From CALAZP01 sp964410725 (GTDB lineage Bacteria; Bacteroidota; Bacteroidia; Chitinophagales; Saprospiraceae), in contig CAYPID010000054.1 in assembly GCA_964410725.1 (NCBI GenBank), forward strand, positions 1-13,301: a stretch of 13,301 bases of DNA. Reading direction: 5' to 3'. Below the pieces are notes generated by a model. The model ran no database searches. It was not told the DNA's origin and saw only the letters and a list, made by a program, of their open reading frames with translations. Below are positions 8,025 to 13,301 of the stretch, piece by piece. A program made the translations under genes and the position numbers. Positions within the stretch are counted from its first letter, which is position 1, and each line of letters opens with the position of its first letter.

Positions 8025-8055
8025 CAAAAGTAATAATAGTTTTTAAACTTTCAGA
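8025..8055 (-). promoter_or_regulatory. Bacteroidota-type promoter of the sigma-factor gene
   Basis: On the minus strand the sequence reads TACTTTTG at 8032-8025, a full match to the -7 element TAnnTTTG. TCTG lies 19 bp upstream (8055-8052) as an imperfect -33 TTTG. Transcription would begin about 20 bases before the ATG at 7999. Confidence 0.5.
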
Positions 8056-8068
8056 AAAAAATGAAAGT
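8047..8068. repeat. 7-bp inverted repeat over the sigma promoter -33 region
   Basis: ACTTTCA (8047-8053) and TGAAAGT (8062-8068) are perfect inverted copies separated by GAAAAAAA. The left arm overlaps the proposed -33 element, a typical place for an operator. It may also be chance in AT-rich DNA. Confidence 0.35.
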
Positions 8069-8118
8069 AACAAGTGTTAAATTAATCATATTTTAATCTT
8101 GTAATAATATTAGTAGTA

Positions 8119-8168
8119 GAACTTGAAATCAACTCTCCTCTGGAACTTCTAAGTTACTGTTGGAACTT
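8119..8168 (+). repeat. Three direct copies of GAACTT between the sigma gene and purU
   Basis: GAACTT occurs at 8119-8124, 8143-8148 and 8163-8168. The last two are part of TGGAACTT copies exactly 20 bp apart, about two helical turns. The middle copy also forms the palindrome AACTTCTAAGTT (8144-8155). Regularly phased copies can be binding sites for a dimeric regulator; no protein is identified. Confidence 0.35.
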
Positions 8169-8321
8169 TGGTTTTAATGGATTAATTAATGCGGGTTAAA
8201 TATTTTTAGCACAGTTTAATTTTAGGAAATATGAATTTTATTTAAACAAGTTGTTTGCTTATTTAACAAATAGTCTATTTTCTTAAATAAGATTATCTTT
8301 AATTGTGGCAAATATTATCGA

Positions 8322-9170
8322 ATGAAACTCTGTATACGCATTAACTGCCCGGATAAAAAGGGTATTATCAGTAATACGACCAACTTCTTCCATAAAGAAG
8401 GAGGGAACATTGTTTACTTAGATCAGTTTGTCGATCGAGAAAAGAATGTATTTTTCATGCGTACTGAAGTAATTTTGGATGAAAGTGTTACTAAAGAATT
8501 CTTTCAACAAAAGTTTGAACAAGAAATTGCGATACCCTACCAAATGGACTACGACATCCATATAACCGATAAAAAGGTAAAAATGGCTGTCTTCGTATCT
8601 AAATACAACCATTGTCTTTATGACATCTTAGCAAGATATCAAGCTGGAGATTGGAATGTTGAGATTCCCTTTATCATTTCAAATCACTCTGATTTAGAGC
8701 CGGTAGCACAGCAATTTAATATCCCGTATTTTCTAGTGCCTGTAAGTAAGGAAACAAAAGAGGAAGCGGAACGAAAACAATTACAACTTTTAAAAGAGTT
8801 CCAAATAGATTTCATTGTTTTGGCGCGTTACATGCAAATCATTTCTTCAAAAATAATCCAAGCTTATACAAATAAAATCATCAATATTCACCATTCATTT
8901 TTACCTGCTTTTGTGGGCGCAAAGCCTTATCATGCTGCTTTTGATAGGGGGGTTAAAATTATTGGAGCGACCTCTCACTATGTCACTGAGGAATTAGATG
9001 CTGGCCCTATCATTGAACAAGACACCACTGCAGTATCTCACGTTCATTCAGTACAAGATTTTATTCTAAAGGGAAGGGGTTTAGAAAAAATTGTGTTATC
9101 CAAGGCGATTACCAAGCATTTAGATAGAAAGACTATTGTCTATCACAATAAAACGGTCATTTTTTCTTAA
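8322..9170 (+). CDS. purU: Formyltetrahydrofolate deformylase
   Basis: This 282-residue cytoplasmic enzyme hydrolyses 10-formyl-tetrahydrofolate to tetrahydrofolate and formate, supplying formate for PurT-dependent purine synthesis and balancing one-carbon pools. An N-terminal ACT domain covers about 2-80 (INCPDKKGIISNTTNFF, 7-23). The formyltransferase domain covers about 87-270. It shows VFVSKYNHCLYDIL (90-103), DFIVLARYMQI (163-173) and NIHHSFLPAF (188-197) with catalytic Asn188 and His190, plus Asp226 in LDAGPI. These are the Asn-His-Asp set of the family, and the length is normal. PurN (GAR transformylase) shares the catalytic domain but lacks the ACT domain, which excludes it. The ATG at 8322 begins directly in the ACT strand; no Shine-Dalgarno is evident. 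The gene stands alone, divergent from the sigma gene and 204 bp before the metal-uptake pair. Confidence 0.95.
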   Translation: MKLCIRINCPDKKGIISNTTNFFHKEGGNIVYLDQFVDREKNVFFMRTEVILDESVTKEFFQQKFEQEIAIPYQMDYDIHITDKKVKMAVFVSKYNHCLYDILARYQAGDWNVEIPFIISNHSDLEPVAQQFNIPYFLVPVSKETKEEAERKQLQLLKEFQIDFIVLARYMQIISSKIIQAYTNKIINIHHSFLPAFVGAKPYHAAFDRGVKIIGATSHYVTEELDAGPIIEQDTTAVSHVHSVQDFILKGRGLEKIVLSKAITKHLDRKTIVYHNKTVIFS

Positions 9171-9243
9171 GCGATTTAAATCGTTCAACCCTGGTTATTA
9201 ATTATAAAAGATCTTGAATAATGAACAAAAATTACTGAAAAAT

Positions 9244-9284
9244 AAAGGCTTAAAGGATTGGTGTTGGAAAATTGCCTTTTCTTG
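9244..9284 (+). terminator. Weak candidate terminator after purU
   Basis: AAAGGC (9244-9249) and GCCTTT (9274-9279) form a 6-bp stem with a 24-base loop, preceded by an A-rich run and followed by TCTTG. The loop is long and the stem short, so support is modest. A second palindrome, CGATTTAAATCG (9172-9183), lies immediately after the purU stop but has no T run. Confidence 0.3.
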
Positions 9285-9319
9285 TTAGCAGGCTTATAAA
9301 CATATATCTAAAAATCAAT

Positions 9320-9351
9320 TTTGTAATATAAATATTTCTAGCCTAAATTTG
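9320..9351 (+). promoter_or_regulatory. Bacteroidota housekeeping promoter for the DUF4198-HupE operon
   Basis: TTTG (9320-9323), a 20-bp spacer and TAAATTTG (9344-9351) match the Bacteroidota -33 and -7 consensus (TTTG, TAnnTTTG) exactly. Transcription would start near 9358, leaving a short leader of about 17 bases before the ATG at 9375. This is the best promoter match found in the window. Confidence 0.65.
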
Positions 9352-9374
9352 TTTGAATCCTTTGAGCGCTTCTC

Positions 9375-10355
9375 ATGAAAAAACTAATATACCTTCCACT
9401 GCTCTTAATTATGCTGGTATTTTTGTCCAGTCATGATATGTACTTGAAATTGAATACCTATTTCTTGGAGACATTTACCAAGTCTACTGTGGCATTATTT
9501 AATGGCACCTTTGAAAAAAGTGAAAATGTAATCGACCGAGACCGAATGACCGATGTTACTATTGTTCAAAATGGTTCGCGAATTAACCCCACTGCGGAGA
9601 GTTGGTATGAAAAAGATAGCATTACGTACTTAGATTTTGAAACGGGCGAAACGGGTACCTACGTAATTGGATTATCCACCCGCCCAAGAACCATTGAAAT
9701 GGATGCAGAAGCATTCAATGATTATTTGAGGCACGATGGTGTTTTAGATGTTTTGAAAAAACGGGAATTGGATGGTACGCTCAATACCGCAGCTAAAGAA
9801 CTTTATTCAAAACATGTCAAGACCATCCTACAAGTTGGTGAAAAACGAACTGAGGATTGGAAAACTTCCCTAAACTATCCTATTGAGTTTATTCCGCTTC
9901 AGAACCCTTACGAAATTCATGAAGGGGATACTTTTGCAGTTCGGTTATATGCTAAGCAGACTCCACTTGCAAATCAACTTGTTTACCTTGGGTATAAAGA
10001 TCCGGCTATCACCCATACCCATGACGGATCTACTCACACTCACGAATCTGATGAATCAAATGAGCACAATGACTTACAGCAGTTTCGAACCAATGATAAC
10101 GGAATAATTAAACTACCAATTGACAAGGCAGGGGTTTGGTATCTTCGAACCATTCTTTTAGTTGAGTTAGCGGATTCTGAGTACACCCATGAGTCAAACT
10201 GGGCGACACTTACTTTTGCAGTTGGTGAGGGATATGCTCATGACCATGAAGAAATCTCCCATCAGGAAATTCCGGCGTATTACTTAATCATAGGAAGTAT
10301 ATTACTTATTTTAATTTTGTTCTACTTCTTTAGAAGTCGTACAAATGAAAACTAA
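9375..10355 (+). CDS. DUF4198 protein, His-rich and membrane-anchored, putative metal-uptake partner
   Basis: This 326-residue protein has an N-terminal signal segment (about 1-19). Cleavage after FLSS would leave a mature start of HDMYLK; an HD-type start is typical of DUF4198 (CbiK/NikK-like) proteins, several of which sit with nickel or cobalt importers. The body is beta-rich. A distinct His-rich insert covers 214-231 (THTHDG, THTHES, NEH) and a second cluster covers 289-296 (HDHEEISH), both good soft-metal ligands. One transmembrane helix (about 301-319) followed by a basic tail anchors the C-terminus, leaving the domain in the periplasm. Its last codons overlap the next gene by 11 bp, so the two are translationally coupled. 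The likely job is to capture a divalent metal and hand it to the HupE-like protein. The identity of the metal (Ni, Co, Cu or Zn) cannot be read from the sequence. Confidence 0.82.
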   Translation: MKKLIYLPLLLIMLVFLSSHDMYLKLNTYFLETFTKSTVALFNGTFEKSENVIDRDRMTDVTIVQNGSRINPTAESWYEKDSITYLDFETGETGTYVIGLSTRPRTIEMDAEAFNDYLRHDGVLDVLKKRELDGTLNTAAKELYSKHVKTILQVGEKRTEDWKTSLNYPIEFIPLQNPYEIHEGDTFAVRLYAKQTPLANQLVYLGYKDPAITHTHDGSTHTHESDESNEHNDLQQFRTNDNGIIKLPIDKAGVWYLRTILLVELADSEYTHESNWATLTFAVGEGYAHDHEEISHQEIPAYYLIIGSILLILILFYFFRSRTNEN

Positions 10356-11007
10356 GATTATTTTCCTATCGCTACTACTTAGTAATTCGATAGTATATGC
10401 ACATGATGTAGCCTCTTCCGATCATGATTTATTACTAAACGGGGGGCTGTTGGCATACTTATGGGTGGGAGCTAAACACATGCTTACAGGTTATGATCAC
10501 CTGCTTTTCCTGATTGGAGTAGTCTTTTATCTTTCAAAGTTCTTAGATATTATCAAGTTTATTACTGCATTTACTATAGGTCATAGTATTACATTAATCA
10601 CCGCTACCTTCTTGCAATTACAGGTAAATGAATATCTAATTGATGCCATAATCGGATTTAGTGTTTTTTATAAAGGATTTGAAAATTTAGGAGGATTTAA
10701 AATCATTAGAATAAAGGCACCAAACCTAATTCTAATGGTAGCTGTATTTGGTCTTATTCATGGCCTTGGATTATCAGCCAGACTACAGTCTCTCCATCTT
10801 GGTGATCAGCAAGTACTCTTAAAGATTATAAGTTTTAACTTGGGTGTGGAATTAGGTCAAATTGCAGCACTGATTCCAATCGTGCATAGTATTCAATTAA
10901 TACGTACCAACAAAAACTATATTTCATTTTACAAAGCCATCAACAGTTACCTTTTGATTGCCGGATTTGCTTTGGTTATTTATCAGGTCTACCACTATTT
11001 GATCTAA
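10345..11007 (+). CDS. HupE/UreJ-family metal transporter-like membrane protein
   Basis: This 220-residue inner-membrane protein has a signal peptide ending VYA (17-19), giving a mature start HDVASSDHD. About six transmembrane segments follow. The family metal motif Hx5DH is present as His45, Asp51 and His52 in KHMLTGYDHLLFL (44-56). Other polar residues inside membrane segments also fit the family: His80 (FTIGHSIT), His139 (GLIHGLGLS) and Glu169 (NLGVELGQ). HupE/UreJ proteins take up nickel for hydrogenase or urease, but many Bacteroidota homologues occur without either enzyme, and neither is visible here. The ATG at 10345 overlaps the end of the DUF4198 gene by 11 bp, and the start is supported by the signal peptide. 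Family call firm; the metal is uncertain. Confidence 0.88.
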   Translation: MKTKIIFLSLLLSNSIVYAHDVASSDHDLLLNGGLLAYLWVGAKHMLTGYDHLLFLIGVVFYLSKFLDIIKFITAFTIGHSITLITATFLQLQVNEYLIDAIIGFSVFYKGFENLGGFKIIRIKAPNLILMVAVFGLIHGLGLSARLQSLHLGDQQVLLKIISFNLGVELGQIAALIPIVHSIQLIRTNKNYISFYKAINSYLLIAGFALVIYQVYHYLI

Positions 11008-11144
11008 CGAATTATTCAAAGTAGAGGAATTTTACTTCCCCCAATGGCCTTTAGTTCAGAATAAGACCACCTTTTATAATTTCAAATGCATAAATTGGGA
11101 TTAATAATTTAATCTAGATAGTATAATTGCTGGAAAAATTGGAA

Positions 11145-11756
11145 ATGAATTTCATCATACTATTAGACTTATTAGGTACATTTTCTTTTGCTGTAAGCGG
11201 TATTAGATTAGCATCAGGAAGAAAAATTGACTGGTTTGGTGCTTATATCATAGGATTAGTAACCGCCATTGGTGGAGGAACTTTGAGAGATATATTAATA
11301 GGAGTAACTCCTTTCTGGATGCTTGACATTACTTATTTTCTAACAACGGGAGTGGCTCTTTCAGCCACCATATTATTCAAAGAAAAACTCTTCAAATGGG
11401 GTAGTACTTTGTTTTTGTTTGACACCATCGGGCTTGGTTTATTTACTGTAGTAGGCATTACCAAATGTATGGATGCTGGTTTGCCCTTTTGGGTTTGCAT
11501 AATCATGGGGGCAATTACCGGTTCAGTGGGTGGAGTAATTAGAGATGTGTTACTAAATCAAGTGCCTTTGATTTTCCAAAAAGAGATATATGCTCTTGCC
11601 TGTATTGCTGGAGGGGGTGTATATTTCATTTGTCATTCTTTTAACTTACCTAATGGTGCTACTGAAACAATTGCAGCATTATCTGTAATTGTATTCAGGT
11701 TGATCGCCGTAAAATTTCATCTTCATTTACCGCAATTACAATCCATAGACAAGTAG
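11145..11756 (+). CDS. TRIC/UPF0126 family membrane protein (possible cation channel)
   Basis: This protein has 203 residues and seven predicted transmembrane helices. It is built as an internal duplication of the glycine-rich UPF0126 unit. The first copy is LLDLLGTFSFAVSGI (6-20) with AIGGGTLRDILIG (41-53); the second is LFDTIGLGLFTVVGI (91-105) with GSVGGVIRDVLL (116-127). The paired GGxxRD motifs are diagnostic. Bacterial members are related to trimeric intracellular cation channels that conduct monovalent cations; some have been annotated as glycine transporters. An in-frame TTG at 11127 would add six residues, but the ATG at 11145 puts the hydrophobic helix directly at the N-terminus, as in the family. 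It has its own upstream gap of 137 bp, and no strong promoter was found there. It is convergent with the acetolactate-decarboxylase-like gene. Confidence 0.9.
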   Translation: MNFIILLDLLGTFSFAVSGIRLASGRKIDWFGAYIIGLVTAIGGGTLRDILIGVTPFWMLDITYFLTTGVALSATILFKEKLFKWGSTLFLFDTIGLGLFTVVGITKCMDAGLPFWVCIIMGAITGSVGGVIRDVLLNQVPLIFQKEIYALACIAGGGVYFICHSFNLPNGATETIAALSVIVFRLIAVKFHLHLPQLQSIDK

Positions 11757-11765
11757 ATTAAGATG

Positions 11766-11804
11766 ACTCCCCCTATTATTCAAAGTTGCAGCACAAAGGA
11801 TTAT
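11766..11804 (-). repeat. Imperfect ~38-bp repeat, copy A
   Basis: It begins with CTCCCCCTATTAT (11767-11779) and continues through TGCAGC (11787-11792) to GGATTATT (11798-11805). Copy B lies at 12561-12597. Both copies sit at the 3' end of a minus-strand gene. Copy A also contains half of a 9-bp inverted repeat: TTCAAAGTT (11779-11787) with AACTTTGAA (11810-11818, inside the gene end). No T run follows, so a standard terminator is unlikely. Confidence 0.45.
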
Positions 11805-12499
11805 TTTGAAACTTTGAAAAATGTATTGTAGGAATTAAATAACACGGAATCAACATGACCCATAACGCTGCGGTCATCAGAGATGAAGTGTGCGTGAAGA
11901 AAAGTATCGTGATGGGTGAAAATCGCTTTGTGTTTACGTGAGAAAAATGCAATTATTGATCCGCTGATATTATCATAGTTGTATTGAGTCAGGCCTTTGT
12001 GTGCTTCATTAGGGGAAGCAACAGAACTACCCTCGGGCAGATTTACACTATGTATGTTTAAATCTTGAAAGACTCCATCGATTCTAACCAATAATGGTTT
12101 GTCATAATCAAAATAGAGGGAGTCAATCAATTCTTCTATGGATTTTAAAGAAATTTCTGCAGGCCCTACAGAAATAGAATTTAAATGGCTTTCTTTTGAA
12201 TAGACAAAAAATGGAGCTTTTATTGAATTAACCTGACTAACTTGGTGGGCAACACTATCGATGACTTTCGAAATGAATGTCTGACCTTCAAACAATAGAA
12301 TTTCACCTTTCAGATTCTCAATGGGCCCTAATCCATAGGTGTTCGGATGATTAAGTGAATCCGTTGAAATTTTACCTGCTAAATCTCCTTTCCACATCAC
12401 ATCGCGCATCTGTCCAACAACCTCAATCGATGATGAGTTACGGAAATTATTGCATGAAACGAACAACAGAGTTAATGATAGGACTAATAATATTCTCAT
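11801..12499 (-). CDS. Alpha-acetolactate decarboxylase-like lipoprotein
   Basis: This 232-residue protein has a lipoprotein-type signal ending LLFVSC, with Cys16 the likely lipidation site (Phe at -3 is slightly unusual). The rest resembles alpha-acetolactate decarboxylase (BudA/AlsD), which turns 2-acetolactate into acetoin. The N-terminal strand region contains LKGEILLFEGQTF (63-75), matching the family's LDGEMIVLDG-type segment. VRIDGVFQDLNIHSV (138-152) carries the conserved Arg (Arg139). HAHFISDDRSVMGHV (202-216) provides three zinc-type histidines, His202, His204 and His215, with the same 2- and 11-residue spacing known for the Brevibacillus enzyme (194, 196, 207). Only 17 residues follow the last His, shorter than usual, and the C-terminal acidic residue of the active site cannot be located, so activity is uncertain. 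A lipid-anchored location is odd for this enzyme. A terminator of the upstream methyltransferase gene sits just before the start. Confidence 0.75.
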   Translation of the reverse strand: MRILLVLSLTLLFVSCNNFRNSSSIEVVGQMRDVMWKGDLAGKISTDSLNHPNTYGLGPIENLKGEILLFEGQTFISKVIDSVAHQVSQVNSIKAPFFVYSKESHLNSISVGPAEISLKSIEELIDSLYFDYDKPLLVRIDGVFQDLNIHSVNLPEGSSVASPNEAHKGLTQYNYDNISGSIIAFFSRKHKAIFTHHDTFLHAHFISDDRSVMGHVDSVLFNSYNTFFKVSK

Positions 12500-12504
12500 A
12501 AGGA

Positions 12505-12547
12505 CAAAAATAAAAAAACGGCTACACTATAATGGTATAACCGTTTT
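12505..12547 (-). terminator. Rho-independent terminator after the methyltransferase gene
   Basis: On the minus strand, AAAACGGTTA (12547-12538) pairs with TAGCCGTTTT (12524-12515) through a 13-base loop: a 10-bp stem with one G-T pair. It is followed by TTTATTTTTG (12514-12505). It would end transcription from the methyltransferase gene, whose stop is 50 bases upstream. The same T run also forms TATTTTTG (12512-12505), a match to the -7 element TAnnTTTG immediately before the lipoprotein ATG, but no -33 element is seen. Confidence 0.6.
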
Positions 12548-12560
12548 ATCATTTTACTTG

Positions 12561-12597
12561 CTCCCCCTATTATCAGAAGATGCAGCCAAGAATTATT
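12561..12597 (-). repeat. Imperfect ~38-bp repeat, copy B
   Basis: CTCCCCCTATTAT (12562-12574) is identical to copy A. It is followed by a diverged but alignable part with TGCAGC (12581-12586) and AATTATT (12591-12597). It lies immediately after the stop codon of the methyltransferase gene, the same relative position as copy A. Confidence 0.45.
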
Positions 12598-13301
12598 CAA
12601 TTCACTTTCTTCGCTACATAGAATCCATAACCAAAGTACTCTTTGAACCTTTTATATAAATCAATTTCATTTTGGTAGGATTGAACGATTTCTTTCAACT
12701 CATCATCCAGAGAATCTTCCATTTCAACCCTGTGAAGCTCCTCTTCTAATGGGCCATAGTAATTATTGAGCCAACTTTCTTCAGATAGAATGAAATGATC
12801 AATGAGTTGATATCCCGATTCATTAATTATTTTGATCTTTCCTTTAGCAGTGTCAATTTCAGGATATTCATTATTCCAAAAGGTTTCAATCTCAGCCGGA
12901 CGCTCGTTTGTTAACCAAGTGATTTCACTTAATGCTATGACTCCATTCTTTTGGAGGAATGGATGTAAATATTTTAATCCATTTTCAAACCCCATATTAT
13001 AGATGGCCCCCTCCGACCAAATAAGGTCAAAACTTTCTTTTTCAAAGGGCAAGTCTTCCATGGGTCCTTGAAACGCACGAACATTTGGGTTATTAATTCT
13101 ATCCTCCAATTCATTTAAGAAGGGTTGAAATAAATCTAATGCAGTAATGGTCCCATTTAGATTATTGCTGAGGACATTGGTTTGAGCACCGGTGCCACAT
13201 CCAAGACCCAAAATATTAAGTTCGGTAGACGCATTTAGCCCTGTGATTTGGATTGCTTTAAGAGTTTCCTGGTCACTTCCCGGTCCTTGTCGGTGAAGTT
13301 T
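12597..13301 (-). CDS. Class I SAM-dependent methyltransferase, 5' end outside the window
   Basis: The frame stays open to the right edge, so the N-terminus is missing; 234 residues are visible. The fragment starts KLHRQGPGSDQETLKAI, the usual lead-in helix of this family. SAM-binding motif I follows as LGLGCGTGAQT (visible residues 31-41). Next come an acidic residue after strand 2 (TALDLFQPF), the FDLIWSEGAIYNMGFENGL segment, ITWLTNERPAEIETFW, and a C-terminal helical region ending GYGFYVAKK. SEGAIYN and TxERPAEI are typical of a group of uncharacterised Bacteroidota methyltransferases of about 250 residues. The methyl acceptor is unknown. The TTG-equivalent at 13211 is not the start, because conserved sequence continues upstream of it. 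The gene ends with TGA, followed by repeat copy B and a terminator. Confidence 0.88.
   Translation of the reverse strand, partial: KLHRQGPGSDQETLKAIQITGLNASTELNILGLGCGTGAQTNVLSNNLNGTITALDLFQPFLNELEDRINNPNVRAFQGPMEDLPFEKESFDLIWSEGAIYNMGFENGLKYLHPFLQKNGVIALSEITWLTNERPAEIETFWNNEYPEIDTAKGKIKIINESGYQLIDHFILSEESWLNNYYGPLEEELHRVEMEDSLDDELKEIVQSYQNEIDLYKRFKEYFGYGFYVAKKVN

Larger units (their letters stand above)
8000..8321. promoter_or_regulatory. Divergent control region between the sigma-factor gene and purU
   Basis: This 322-bp stretch without a gene is very AT-rich. From left to right it holds the sigma-factor promoter (8025-8055), a 7-bp inverted repeat (8047-8068), three GAACTT copies (8119-8124, 8143-8148, 8163-8168), and small palindromes next to purU at 8244-8256 (AAACAAGTTGTTT) and 8281-8292 (TCTTAAATAAGA). 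A weak purU promoter candidate is TTTG at 8254-8257 followed after 18 bp by TATTTTCT (8276-8283). No riboswitch-like structure or small ORF was recognised. Confidence 0.5.

Noticed and set aside
10345..11007. Hydrogenase or urease accessory cluster
   Set aside because: Only the HupE-like protein and DUF4198 partner are present; no hydrogenase or urease structural gene lies in the window.
11766..12597. Integron-type attC sites or transposon ends flanking the lipoprotein gene
   Set aside because: The repeats lack attC core sites and terminal inverted repeats, and no integrase, transposase or target duplication is visible.
13211..13211. TTG start for the methyltransferase at 13211
   Set aside because: The frame is open to the window edge and the upstream residues (HRQGPGS and the following helix) match the conserved family lead-in, so the true start is outside.

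Overview
The window looks like a chromosomal segment of a Bacteroidota bacterium, probably a free-living Cytophagales-type member. The DNA is AT-rich. Many products carry Sec or lipoprotein-like signals. Start codons lack strong Shine-Dalgarno sequences, and at least two promoters match the Bacteroidota -33/-7 pattern (TTTG, then TAnnTTTG). DUF2911, the HupE-DUF4198 pair and the small ECF sigma factor also fit this phylum. This is inference; no rRNA or tRNA is present to fix the taxon.

Layout. Positions 1-970 hold a possible gene tail and an exported DUF2911 protein on the minus strand. Positions 1115-7468 hold five plus-strand genes, four of them tightly packed from 2462: an exported Gfo/Idh/MocA-like oxidoreductase, an exported clan GH-D (alpha-galactosidase-like) glycosidase, a cytoplasmic all-helical coiled-coil protein, an APH-fold sugar-1-kinase-like phosphotransferase, and an exported amidohydrolase of the Amidohydrolase_2 type. 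This is the most interesting block. It looks like a small carbohydrate-processing locus with no SusC/SusD pair in view. A speculative reading is that the glycosidase releases a sugar, the dehydrogenase oxidises it, the amidohydrolase acts as a lactonase in the periplasm, and the kinase traps imported sugar in the cytoplasm.

Positions 7481-9170 hold an ECF-type sigma factor (minus) and purU (plus), divergent around a 322-bp regulatory region with inverted and direct repeats. Positions 9375-11007 encode a two-gene putative Ni/Co-type metal uptake unit: a His-rich, membrane-anchored DUF4198 protein overlapping a HupE/UreJ-like membrane protein, behind a clear Bacteroidota promoter. A TRIC/UPF0126 membrane protein follows.

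The right end is on the minus strand. It holds a class I SAM-dependent methyltransferase cut by the window edge, a rho-independent terminator, and a lipoprotein resembling alpha-acetolactate decarboxylase with all three zinc-binding histidines at family spacing. A ~38-bp imperfect repeat lies just beyond the stop codon of each of these two genes.

No mobile element, CRISPR array, RNA gene or defence system was recognised. The candidate novelties are the sugar locus with its atypical exported oxidoreductase, the exported acetolactate-decarboxylase-like protein, and the repeat pair.
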